Source of the DNA: Flavobacteriales bacterium | GTDB lineage: Bacteria; Bacteroidota; Bacteroidia; Flavobacteriales_F; PHOS-HE28 | DNA length: 64,000 nucleotides | Assembly: GCA_016699575.1 (NCBI GenBank) | Contig: CP064979.1 | Location: 3,348,001-3,412,000 of the forward strand | Direction of reading: 5' to 3' | The notes under the pieces: model-generated | Told to the model about the DNA's origin: nothing | Database searches by the model: none | The model's input: only the letters and a program-made list of their open reading frames with translations | In this document: piece after piece, positions 8,325 to 15,089 of the stretch | Numbering within the stretch: position 1 is the first letter of the stretch | Layout: every line of letters starts with the position of its first letter | Program-made: the position numbers and the translations under genes

Positions 8325-11300
8325 TCACTGCCCTAGCAACACCTTCACCGCGGCCTCGAGCTGCTGATCGCGCCCTTGGCTGACGATGCCGGGTTCCAAC
8401 GGTTGCTTCACATCCGGTTCCAGCTGCTGGTTCTCCAGGTAGTTGCCGTTGTTGTCCACCATGCCCACCATGGGGATGCCGAACCACATGCCGTTCTGCA
8501 GGCCCTCCCACCACACGGCGGTGCCGGTGCCGGGCACGGGCATGCCCACCAGCTTGCCAATGCCGAGCGCGCGGTAGGTTACAGGGAACATGTGCGCATC
8601 GCTGTAGTTGCTCTCGCTCATCACCACGCAGCTCTTCTTCTGGTACTTGAAGTGCGGTTCGGTGCCGAGCTTCTGGCCGCGGGGTAGGAAGGTCATGTAG
8701 GTCTTCCCGCCGAGGAAGGTCGCGAGGTCGTCGTGCAGCCAACCGCCGCCGTTGAAGCGCGTGTCCACCACCAGTCCCTCCTTGTTGTGGTAGCGGCCGA
8801 GGGCTTCCTCGTACACCGTGCGGAAGCTCTCATCGTTCATGCCCTGCACATGCACGTAGCCGAGCTTGCCGCCGCTCAGGCTGTCCACCAGATGTCGGCA
8901 GCGCTCCACCCAACGCTGGTAGAGCAGTTCCCAATCGGCGCCTTCGGGCAGGGGCTTCACGCTTTCCTCCCAGCGCGTGTTGGTCTTCGGATCGAACACG
9001 CTAAGCAGCATCGGCTTGTTGCCTTTGCGGTTGAAGAGCTTTGCGGGGTCCATTTCGGCGGTGATCTCCACGCCGTCGATCTTTTCGATCACGTGGCCGG
9101 CTTTCACCTTGGTGCCTTGCTTGATCAACGGGCTCTTCGGCATGATCTCCACGATGCGCAGGCCCGGACCGGCCTCGTTGGCATAGTAGCAGCCGAGCGA
9201 CGCGGTCTCGTCGCCGTTCTGCGGTTGGTAGCCGAAGCCCGCTCCCGTGTGCGAGGCATTGAGCTCCCCGAGCATCTCACTGCACAGCTCGGCCATATCG
9301 AAGTTGTTGTTGATGTAAGGCAGGTAGCGCTGGTACTCGGCCTTGTACTTGTCCCAGTCCACGCCCTGCATGTCCACGCGGTAGAATTTCTTCTTCACCT
9401 GTCGCCAGATGTGCTCGAAGAGGTAGGCGCGCTCGGCGGTCTCGTTCAGCAGCATTTCGCCGTTGATGCCGATGCCCTTGTTCTCGTTCTTCTCCGTGTC
9501 GTACTTGCTCACCGAGCCGTTGCTGATGTAGAAGAGCACCTTCTTGTCCTTGTCCCAATCCAGTCCACCGGCCCAGCCGTCGCCCATCTTGTTCAGGATC
9601 TTCGTTTCGCGCGTGCGGATCTCGTATTGCCACAGGTCCGTGCCCTTCTCGAAGGCGGCCAGGTAGTAGAGCTTTTCGCCGTCTTTGCTCAACAACGCGC
9701 CGCTCAGTGCACTGCTGTTGGGCGTCAAGCGCACGCGGCGGTCCTCGATGCCCGCGAGATCGATCTTGATGGGTTCGACCTTTTTGTCTTTCTCCTCTTC
9801 CTTTTTCTTGTCGTCCTTGCCCTTCTTGTCCTTCTCCTTGTCGTCCTTCTTCTCTTCGCCATCCTCTTTCTTGTCCTCGTCTTCTTTCGCCAACGCGGCT
9901 TCTTCCTTCGTCATCTTGAACTTGTCGTAGGCCTCCTGCGTGAGGAAGATGGCGTAGGCATCACTCTCGCCGCCCCAGCTCGCGTGGTTCTTCTGGCCGT
10001 CGCGGTCGCTCATGTACACGATCGCTTTGCCATCCATGGCCCAGCGCGGTGCGTAACCGCCGTAGCCGCTCTTCGTCAGGTCCACGATGTCCTTGCCACC
10101 TTCTGCGCTCACCAGGCCCACCTGCCCGATCCACTGCTCGTCGTGCAGGAAGTTCACCACGAACCACTTGCTGTCCGGGCTCCACTCGTACCACTGGTCG
10201 CCATCGCTGTAGCTGTAGTTCTTGTTGCCGGGCACGATGGTGCGCGTCTGCTTCGATGCGATGTTCAGCACCTTCAGCGTGGTGCGCTCTTCGAGGTAGG
10301 CGACTTCCTTGCCGTCGGGTGAGTAGAATGCCTGGAATTCTTCAGCCGGCGTGGTGAGCAGCGCCTCTTCCTTCAGCACGGTGGCATTGAAGAAGTACTT
10401 CTCCTCCTTGCGCGTGAGGCTGGTGGTGTACAGGTCCCAGCTGCCGTTGCGCTCGGTGGAGTAGAGGATGCTCCGGCCATCGGGGCTGAAGCTGGCGGTG
10501 CGCTCCTGCTCCGGTGTGTTGGTGATGCGCCGTGTGGTGCCTTCGGCCACGGAGCTCACGAACACTTCGCCACGGTGCACGAAGACGATCTCCTTGCCAT
10601 TGGGGCTCACGTTGTATTCGTCCGCGTTGTTCACGTTGATCGTTCGCTCGGGCAGGTAGCGGCCATCGGTGTTGATGCGGATAGTGACCTTCTTCGGTTC
10701 GCTGCCGTCGGTCATCGTGTACAGCTCGCCTCGGTAACTGAAGCACAGCACACCACCATCGCTAATGCTGAGGTAACGCACCGGGTGATCGGTGAAGCGG
10801 CTCACCTGCGTGCTCGCGCCACCGGCGGCCGGCATCTTGTGTACGTTGTAGCTGCCCTTCTCTTCGGTGAGGTAGTAGAGTGTGTTGCCATCCTTGGTCC
10901 AGACGGGATTGCGATCCTCACCGGAGAACGTCGTGAGCTGCTTGTACTCCTTGGTCGCGGGATTGAAGGTCCAGATGTCGCGTGTGACCGAAGAGGTGTG
11001 GTGCTTGCGGAAGTTGTCCTCGTAGCCTTTGCGGTCGTGATAAGCGATGAGCGTGCCGGCCGGGTTGTAGCGCGCGTTCTGCATGGCGATGGTGCTCAAC
11101 TGCATCGGGCGACCGCCTCTCGCTGGCACCGTGTAGAGTTCACCCAGACCGCCCACGGGGAACTGCTGGTTCTTCACATCGTCCTGTCGCGTGCCGTAGA
11201 AGATCACCTGGCTGTTGTCGGCGGAGAAGTCCGCGGCCGTTTCATGGTTTCCGTGGAAGGTGAGCCGCACAGGCGAACCGCCTGTGCTCGGCATAACGAA

Positions 11301-11567
11301 CACATCGTAGTTGCCGTGGCGGTTGCTGGTGAAGGCGATCTGGCTGCCATCGTGGCTCCACACAGGTCCGAGGTCGTAGGCTTCGTTGGTCGTCAGCGCA
11401 ACAGCTTCGCCCCCAGCGGTCGGCACGCGCCAGATGTCACCTTGGTAGCAGAAGGCGATGGTCTGCCCATCGGGACTGAGGGCGGCGTTGCGCAGCCAGA
11501 GCGGGCCCTCCTGCGCTTGGGTGGTGAACGAAAACAAGGCGGCAAGCGCGGCGAAGCTGGTCTTCAT
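8325..11567 (-). CDS. Tricorn-type S41 family protease
   Basis: 1080 aa. Signal peptide MKTSFAALAALFSFTTQAQ, then TolB/WD40-like propeller blades (ALSPDGQTIAFCYQGDIW, GPVWSHDGSQIAFTSNRHG, ASFSPDGRSILYSTERNGS), a PDZ region (IVEIMPKSPLIKQGTKVKAG) and a C-terminal S41 domain with DTRFNGGGWLHDDLATFLGG and the presumed nucleophile serine in SESNYSDAHMF. Domain order matches tricorn protease homologues that degrade peptides. An unusual lysine/glutamate-rich tract at about residues 555-600 joins the propeller to the protease half. The ATG at 11567 is at the signal peptide; the longer open frame upstream overlaps the divergent gene and is not used. Confidence 0.9.
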   Translation of the reverse strand: MKTSFAALAALFSFTTQAQEGPLWLRNAALSPDGQTIAFCYQGDIWRVPTAGGEAVALTTNEAYDLGPVWSHDGSQIAFTSNRHGNYDVFVMPSTGGSPVRLTFHGNHETAADFSADNSQVIFYGTRQDDVKNQQFPVGGLGELYTVPARGGRPMQLSTIAMQNARYNPAGTLIAYHDRKGYEDNFRKHHTSSVTRDIWTFNPATKEYKQLTTFSGEDRNPVWTKDGNTLYYLTEEKGSYNVHKMPAAGGASTQVSRFTDHPVRYLSISDGGVLCFSYRGELYTMTDGSEPKKVTIRINTDGRYLPERTINVNNADEYNVSPNGKEIVFVHRGEVFVSSVAEGTTRRITNTPEQERTASFSPDGRSILYSTERNGSWDLYTTSLTRKEEKYFFNATVLKEEALLTTPAEEFQAFYSPDGKEVAYLEERTTLKVLNIASKQTRTIVPGNKNYSYSDGDQWYEWSPDSKWFVVNFLHDEQWIGQVGLVSAEGGKDIVDLTKSGYGGYAPRWAMDGKAIVYMSDRDGQKNHASWGGESDAYAIFLTQEAYDKFKMTKEEAALAKEDEDKKEDGEEKKDDKEKDKKGKDDKKKEEEKDKKVEPIKIDLAGIEDRRVRLTPNSSALSGALLSKDGEKLYYLAAFEKGTDLWQYEIRTRETKILNKMGDGWAGGLDWDKDKKVLFYISNGSVSKYDTEKNENKGIGINGEMLLNETAERAYLFEHIWRQVKKKFYRVDMQGVDWDKYKAEYQRYLPYINNNFDMAELCSEMLGELNASHTGAGFGYQPQNGDETASLGCYYANEAGPGLRIVEIMPKSPLIKQGTKVKAGHVIEKIDGVEITAEMDPAKLFNRKGNKPMLLSVFDPKTNTRWEESVKPLPEGADWELLYQRWVERCRHLVDSLSGGKLGYVHVQGMNDESFRTVYEEALGRYHNKEGLVVDTRFNGGGWLHDDLATFLGGKTYMTFLPRGQKLGTEPHFKYQKKSCVVMSESNYSDAHMFPVTYRALGIGKLVGMPVPGTGTAVWWEGLQNGMWFGIPMVGMVDNNGNYLENQQLEPDVKQPLEPGIVSQGRDQQLEAAVKVLLGQ

Positions 11568-11588
11568 AGGTGTATGCAGATGGGCCGC

Positions 11589-11595
11589 CAAACTA
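11589..11595 (-). promoter_or_regulatory. Putative -7 element (TAGTTTG) of the tricorn-type protease gene
   Basis: Minus-strand TAGTTTG lies 21 nt upstream of the ATG at 11567. It resembles the Bacteroidota TAnnTTTG box with a one-base-shorter spacer. Confidence 0.3.
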
Positions 11596-11652
11596 TCCGT
11601 CCCCCTGCGCCGATGGTCACGGGGCGAACGGTTCTGTGCCAACCTTTGCAAA

Positions 11653-12150
11653 ATGGAACCAGCCACGACGCCCCGTACGATCGACACGATGCCTTCCCAT
11701 GCGCGCGTTTGGGTGTACAAGAGCGCGAGGCCTTTCACGCCTGAACAACGCCGGGCCATCCTGGAGCGTGGTGCGGCGTTCACCGCTGGCTGGGCCGCGC
11801 ACGGTGCGGCCCTTGACGCCTGCGTGGATGTGCTGCACGGCCATTTCGTTGTTATCGCCGTGGATGAGCAGCAGGCCATGGCCAGTGGGTGCAGCATCGA
11901 CAAAAGCGTGCGGCTTGTTCAGCAGTTCGAGCATGAGCTCGGTTTGAACCTCACCGACCGTATGGTGGTGCTGTACGAGGTCGACGATTCCATTGGAACA
12001 TGCCGTGTGCAGGAGGTGGAACGGCTCATCCGGGCCGGAGAACTGTCCGCATCCACTATCGTTTTCGATGATCTCGTCGCCAACGTTGGTGATCTACGCA
12101 ACCGCTTCCGAGCCCCGTTGTCTTCAACTTGGATGGCGCGTTACTTGTGA
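11653..12150 (+). CDS. Conserved Bacteroidota protein of unknown function (often mislabelled ABC transporter ATPase)
   Basis: 165 aa from ATG 11653; a shorter start at 11689 begins MPSHARVWVYKSARPF, where family members I recall usually start. Motifs SRVWVYxxxRxF-like at the start, FVVIAVDEQQAMASGCSIDK in the middle and ARYL at the end match a small conserved family in Flavobacteriia and Sphingobacteriia. There is no Walker A or ABC signature, so the frequent database name is wrong. A degenerate -7 box AACCTTTG lies at 11641-11648. Its role is unknown. Confidence 0.7.
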   Translation: MEPATTPRTIDTMPSHARVWVYKSARPFTPEQRRAILERGAAFTAGWAAHGAALDACVDVLHGHFVVIAVDEQQAMASGCSIDKSVRLVQQFEHELGLNLTDRMVVLYEVDDSIGTCRVQEVERLIRAGELSASTIVFDDLVANVGDLRNRFRAPLSSTWMARYL

Positions 12151-12170
12151 ACCGGACACTAGAGGACGTC

Positions 12171-12178
12171 TATTTTCG
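12171..12178 (+). promoter_or_regulatory. Putative -7 element TATTTTCG
   Basis: TATTTTCG lies 22 nt before the ATG at 12201 and fits the TAnnTTCG box of this genome. Confidence 0.45.
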
Positions 12179-12200
12179 TTCTCGCCCAAATCAGTATTGC

Positions 12201-12989
12201 ATGAAAAACAGCTTTCTCCGTCTCTTGGCCATGCTCTCCATCGTAGCGCTGCCTTTCATGGCATCTGCACAAAGTACCTTGGAGGATGTTGTGTACCTCA
12301 AGAACGGCAGCGTCATCCACGGTACGATCGTGGAGCAGGTGCCCAACGTGAGCATCAAGATCAAGACCGCCGATGGCAATCTTTTCGTGTTCCGCATCGA
12401 GGAAGTGGAGAAGATCACGAAGGAGGAAAAGGTCGGGGCGAATGCTCCGAAGGAGCGGGGCGTTCGGCACGCACGCGGTGGTTTCGGTCCCGAGGAGATG
12501 AAGCAACGCGGCTACAGTGCAACAGCTGAACTGGTCACCGCGATCGGCTACAACGATTTCCCCGATAAGTCCTCGTTCGGCATGCAGGTCATCAACGGCT
12601 ACCAGGTGAATCCCTACTTCAACGCAGGGGTAGGCGTGGGGCTGAATCAGCACTTTTCGGGCGCAGCTTTCATGCCGGTGTTCCTCGACTTGCGCGGCAC
12701 GTTCCTGCGCCAGCGCGTGTCCCCGTTCGTCGGGCTTGCCGGTGGATGGGCCGTGGCGCTCAACGTGAACGATGCCGAACCGGATGAGGGTGGGCTGTAC
12801 CTCAACCCCGCCTTCGGAGTGCGGTTTTTCGTCAGCAGGAAGACGTCGCTCAACCTCAGCGTTGGGCTCCGCTATCAGGAGGGAACTGGGTACGAGCGGG
12901 AGTGGGACATCATTCAAGGCAACTATGTGGAGCGGAACGAGCGCATCCATCGCAACGCTTTCACGCTGCGTTTCGGCGTTACGTTCTGA
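12201..12989 (+). CDS. Putative outer-membrane beta-barrel protein
   Basis: 262 aa. Signal peptide MKNSFLRLLAMLSIVALPFMASAQ. Residues about 27-80 (VVYLKNGSVIHGTIVEQVPN, VSIKIKTADGNLFVFRIEEV) form a small beta-domain that also occurs at the N-terminus of other Bacteroidota surface proteins. The rest alternates polar and hydrophobic residues as barrel strands and ends in a terminal aromatic (RFGVTF), typical of outer-membrane barrels. Its own promoter box is at 12171. It converges on tmRNA across a strong terminator. Confidence 0.7.
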   Translation: MKNSFLRLLAMLSIVALPFMASAQSTLEDVVYLKNGSVIHGTIVEQVPNVSIKIKTADGNLFVFRIEEVEKITKEEKVGANAPKERGVRHARGGFGPEEMKQRGYSATAELVTAIGYNDFPDKSSFGMQVINGYQVNPYFNAGVGVGLNQHFSGAAFMPVFLDLRGTFLRQRVSPFVGLAGGWAVALNVNDAEPDEGGLYLNPAFGVRFFVSRKTSLNLSVGLRYQEGTGYEREWDIIQGNYVERNERIHRNAFTLRFGVTF

Positions 12990-13047
12990 GCTGATCAGCG
13001 GTGTCATCTGTCCGCCGCTCTTTCGTAGGCGCGCCGGGTGAGAACAC

Positions 13048-13074
13048 GAAAGCCCCGGCAACGCCGGGGCTTTC
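13048..13074. terminator. Bidirectional hairpin terminator between the OMP gene and tmRNA
   Basis: GAAAGCCCCGGC and GCCGGGGCTTTC pair perfectly (12 bp) around a 3-nt AAC loop. The flanking A and T runs let it serve both convergent transcripts. It sits 58 nt after the OMP stop and 6 nt from the tmRNA 3' end. Confidence 0.8.
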
Positions 13075-13079
13075 ACTTG

Positions 13080-13473
13080 TGGAGCCGGAGGGATTCGAAC
13101 CCTCGTCCAAACGACCGCAAGGGCTGCTTTCTACATGCTTATCCGTCTTGTTGGTTTTAGATCCACGCCTGGGAAGGGGCACCCCAGCATGGACTTAGGT
13201 CCTGTTTCTCACCAATGCTCCGGACCACCGCATTGGCCAGTCTTCCAAGCTGATACCCCTATGCCGGCTCGTGGATGACGGATCGTTCCGAGGGGTACTC
13301 GTCCACGCTACTGTACTTCACGTGGATAAAGCTTCATAGCCTGAGGCTATTAGGCAGCGAGAGCGTAGCTGTTGTCGCCTGTTATGGCGTGATGTTCGTT
13401 TTGAAGAGCCGTACATCACCGCTCTGCATGCTTACAACCATTACGAAGCCGCTGTCGAAACCATGTCGGCCCC
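13080..13473 (-). ncRNA. ssrA: Transfer-messenger RNA (tmRNA)
   Basis: 394 nt, minus strand. The 5' end GGGGCCGACATGGTTTCGAC and the 3' end GGTTCGAATCCCTCCGGCTC-CA are the tRNA-like ends; the acceptor strand GGGGCCG pairs with CGGCTCC (one G-U), and CCA is encoded. The tag reading frame gives GDNSYALAA followed by two stops (TAA TAG), with GGC (Gly) as the likely resume codon, similar to Gly-first tags of other Bacteroidota. It rescues stalled ribosomes together with SmpB. A -7 box TACATTTG lies upstream and a terminator follows. Confidence 0.95.
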
Positions 13474-13492
13474 ATGAGGAAAGAACGTGGCA

Positions 13493-13500
13493 CAAATGTA
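13493..13500 (-). promoter_or_regulatory. Putative -7 element TACATTTG of tmRNA
   Basis: Exact match to TAnnTTTG on the minus strand, 19 nt upstream of the mature tmRNA 5' end, which implies a short precursor leader. It faces away from the promoter at 13524. Confidence 0.55.
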
Positions 13501-13523
13501 GGACCGTCGCGGGATGGTGCTTC

Positions 13524-13531
13524 TACATTCG
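13524..13531 (+). promoter_or_regulatory. Putative -7 element TACATTCG
   Basis: TACATTCG lies 18 nt upstream of the ATG at 13550. It differs from the divergent tmRNA box by one base. Confidence 0.45.
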
Positions 13532-13549
13532 CCGCCTCTCATCTGCAGC

Positions 13550-14761
13550 ATGTACAAGAAGATCGGCATCATCCGCGAAGGCAAACAACCCGTTGACCGC
13601 CGTGTGCCGCTCACGCCCGTGCTCTGCCGCGAAGTGCTGGACACCAACCCCGGGCTCGACCTCGTGGTCCAGCACAGCCCCATGCGAGCGTTCATGGATG
13701 CGGAGTACGAACTGGAAGGTATCGCCATGGTGGAAGATCTGGGCGATCGCGAGCTGATCTTCGGAGTGAAGGAAGTGCCGCTGGACATGCTGCTTCCCGG
13801 GAAGAGCTACCTGTTCTTCAGCCACACGATCAAGAAGCAGCCGCACAACAAGAAAATGCTGCGTGCGATCATGGACCGCGGCATCACGCTCATCGACCAC
13901 GAGCTGCTCACCGACGCCAAAGGCGAGCGGGTGCTGGCGTTCGGCCGTTGGGCGGGTGTGGTGGGCTCCTACAATGCCTTCCGCGCCTGGCAAGTGCACC
14001 ATGGTTCCCCTGACCTGGAACCGGCCAACGAATGCTACGACCGGGCTGAAATGGAGAAGCACTTGGCCGATCGGCCCTTGCGCAAGGACCTGCGGATCGC
14101 GCTCACCGGCGGTGGTAGGGTGGGGAAAGGCGCTATGGAAGTGCTGGACAAGCGCGGCGTCAAACGGGTTTCGGCGCACGAGTTCCTGAACACTGAGTTC
14201 AACGTTCCCGTGTATTGCGTGGCGGGCTCCGAAGCGATCTACGAGCGTTTGGACGGCAAGCCTTTCGACAAGCAGGCCTTCCACCGGGACCCGAGCGGGC
14301 ATCGCAGCACGTTCACGCGGTTCGCGCACCGGGCCCACATCTACATGGCCTGCCACTTCTGGGATCCGCGCGGCCCGAAGTTGCTCAGCGCGGACGCTCT
14401 GCGTGATGAGCGCATTTCGTTGCGCGTGATCGCCGACATCAGTTGCGATGTGGGCGGTCCGATCGACAGTACGTTGCGCAGCACCACAATTGCCCAGCCG
14501 ATGATGGGATACGATCGGGCCACAGCGACCGAATGCCCTGTTGGCAAGCCAGGCTCCATAACCGTTATGGCCGTGGACAACCTGCCGTGCGAACTCCCGC
14601 GCGATGCCAGCGAAGCCTTCGGTCGGGACTTGGTGGACAATGTCCTTCCGTGCTTCCTCGGGAACGACCCTACGGGCATGATCGACCGCGCGACCATCGT
14701 CAAGAACGGGGCGCTCACGGAGCGATACGCCTACCTCGCCGATTACGCTGCAGCGGGCTAG
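13550..14761 (+). CDS. Alanine dehydrogenase/saccharopine dehydrogenase-like oxidoreductase
   Basis: 403 aa. The N-terminus KKIGIIREGKQPVDRRVPLT matches the AlaDH/PNT N-terminal domain, and the Rossmann nucleotide site is IALTGGGRVGKGAMEVL (about residues 186-202). Later motifs (IADISCDVGGPIDSTLRSTT, PGSITVMAVDNLPCELP) are those of the lysine-forming saccharopine dehydrogenase / lysine 6-dehydrogenase-like group. It probably acts on lysine or a related amino acid with NAD(P). Exact substrate uncertain. The ATG at 13550 is preferred to 13514, which would precede the promoter box. Confidence 0.75.
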   Translation: MYKKIGIIREGKQPVDRRVPLTPVLCREVLDTNPGLDLVVQHSPMRAFMDAEYELEGIAMVEDLGDRELIFGVKEVPLDMLLPGKSYLFFSHTIKKQPHNKKMLRAIMDRGITLIDHELLTDAKGERVLAFGRWAGVVGSYNAFRAWQVHHGSPDLEPANECYDRAEMEKHLADRPLRKDLRIALTGGGRVGKGAMEVLDKRGVKRVSAHEFLNTEFNVPVYCVAGSEAIYERLDGKPFDKQAFHRDPSGHRSTFTRFAHRAHIYMACHFWDPRGPKLLSADALRDERISLRVIADISCDVGGPIDSTLRSTTIAQPMMGYDRATATECPVGKPGSITVMAVDNLPCELPRDASEAFGRDLVDNVLPCFLGNDPTGMIDRATIVKNGALTERYAYLADYAAAG

Positions 14762-14781
14762 GCATCGCCCGGTTCCGGGAC

Positions 14782-14789
14782 TACATTCG
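14782..14789 (+). promoter_or_regulatory. Orphan -7 element TACATTCG
   Basis: Identical to the box at 13524, but no gene starts within 290 nt. A hairpin and a terminator follow at once, so it may drive a small RNA. Confidence 0.35.
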
Positions 14790-14869
14790 TTCCGTCTTCG
14801 GAACGCTTTCCCTTGTTGCGCTGGAAGACCTCGGTGGTTGAGCCTCGACTTGTCGGGGCTCTTCCTTTT
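14790..14869 (+). ncRNA. Candidate small RNA (promoter, 5' hairpin, terminator)
   Basis: After the TACATTCG box comes a perfect hairpin (GTTCCG, TCTT loop, CGGAAC, 14789-14804). Then about 35 nt of single strand leads to an intrinsic terminator with a T-rich tail ending near 14869. No open reading frame of note fits. It could instead be a tandem terminator for the upstream dehydrogenase gene. Confidence 0.35.
14840..14861 (+). terminator. Intrinsic terminator
   Basis: GAGCCTCGAC and GTCGGGGCTC pair over 10 bp (one G-T) with a TT loop, followed by TTCCTTTT. The rest of the gap (14870-15049) shows no gene or structure I can name. Confidence 0.7.
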
Positions 14870-15049
14870 CCGACCGGCAGTTATGGACAGATCGCGCATC
14901 GTGTGCGGTGATCCTGCCGAACCCCGGAACATGGCGTTGGATGAAGATCGTGGTGGGACGGAGTGCGGCATCCGGTCGTGGACCCCGGCATTTTCCGGGC
15001 CACCAAGAACAGTTGCAGTGAAGACCGTGATGGATGAAAGTGCCCGTCT

Positions 15050-15058
15050 ATATTTCGC
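15050..15058 (+). promoter_or_regulatory. Putative -7 element TATATTTCG
   Basis: TA-n3-TTCG form, 31 nt upstream of the ATG of the PKD-repeat protein. Confidence 0.35.
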
Positions 15059-15089
15059 GGTCTACGGGCCCATCGCCCTAGCAGGATCC

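Noticed and set aside
8733..11744. Long plus-strand open frames opposite the tricorn-type protease
   Set aside because: They mirror a well-supported coding frame with clear signal peptide and protease motifs; their sequences are Val/Leu/His-rich shadows.
11653..12150. ABC transporter ATPase annotation
   Set aside because: No Walker A, ABC signature or Walker B is present in the 165 residues.
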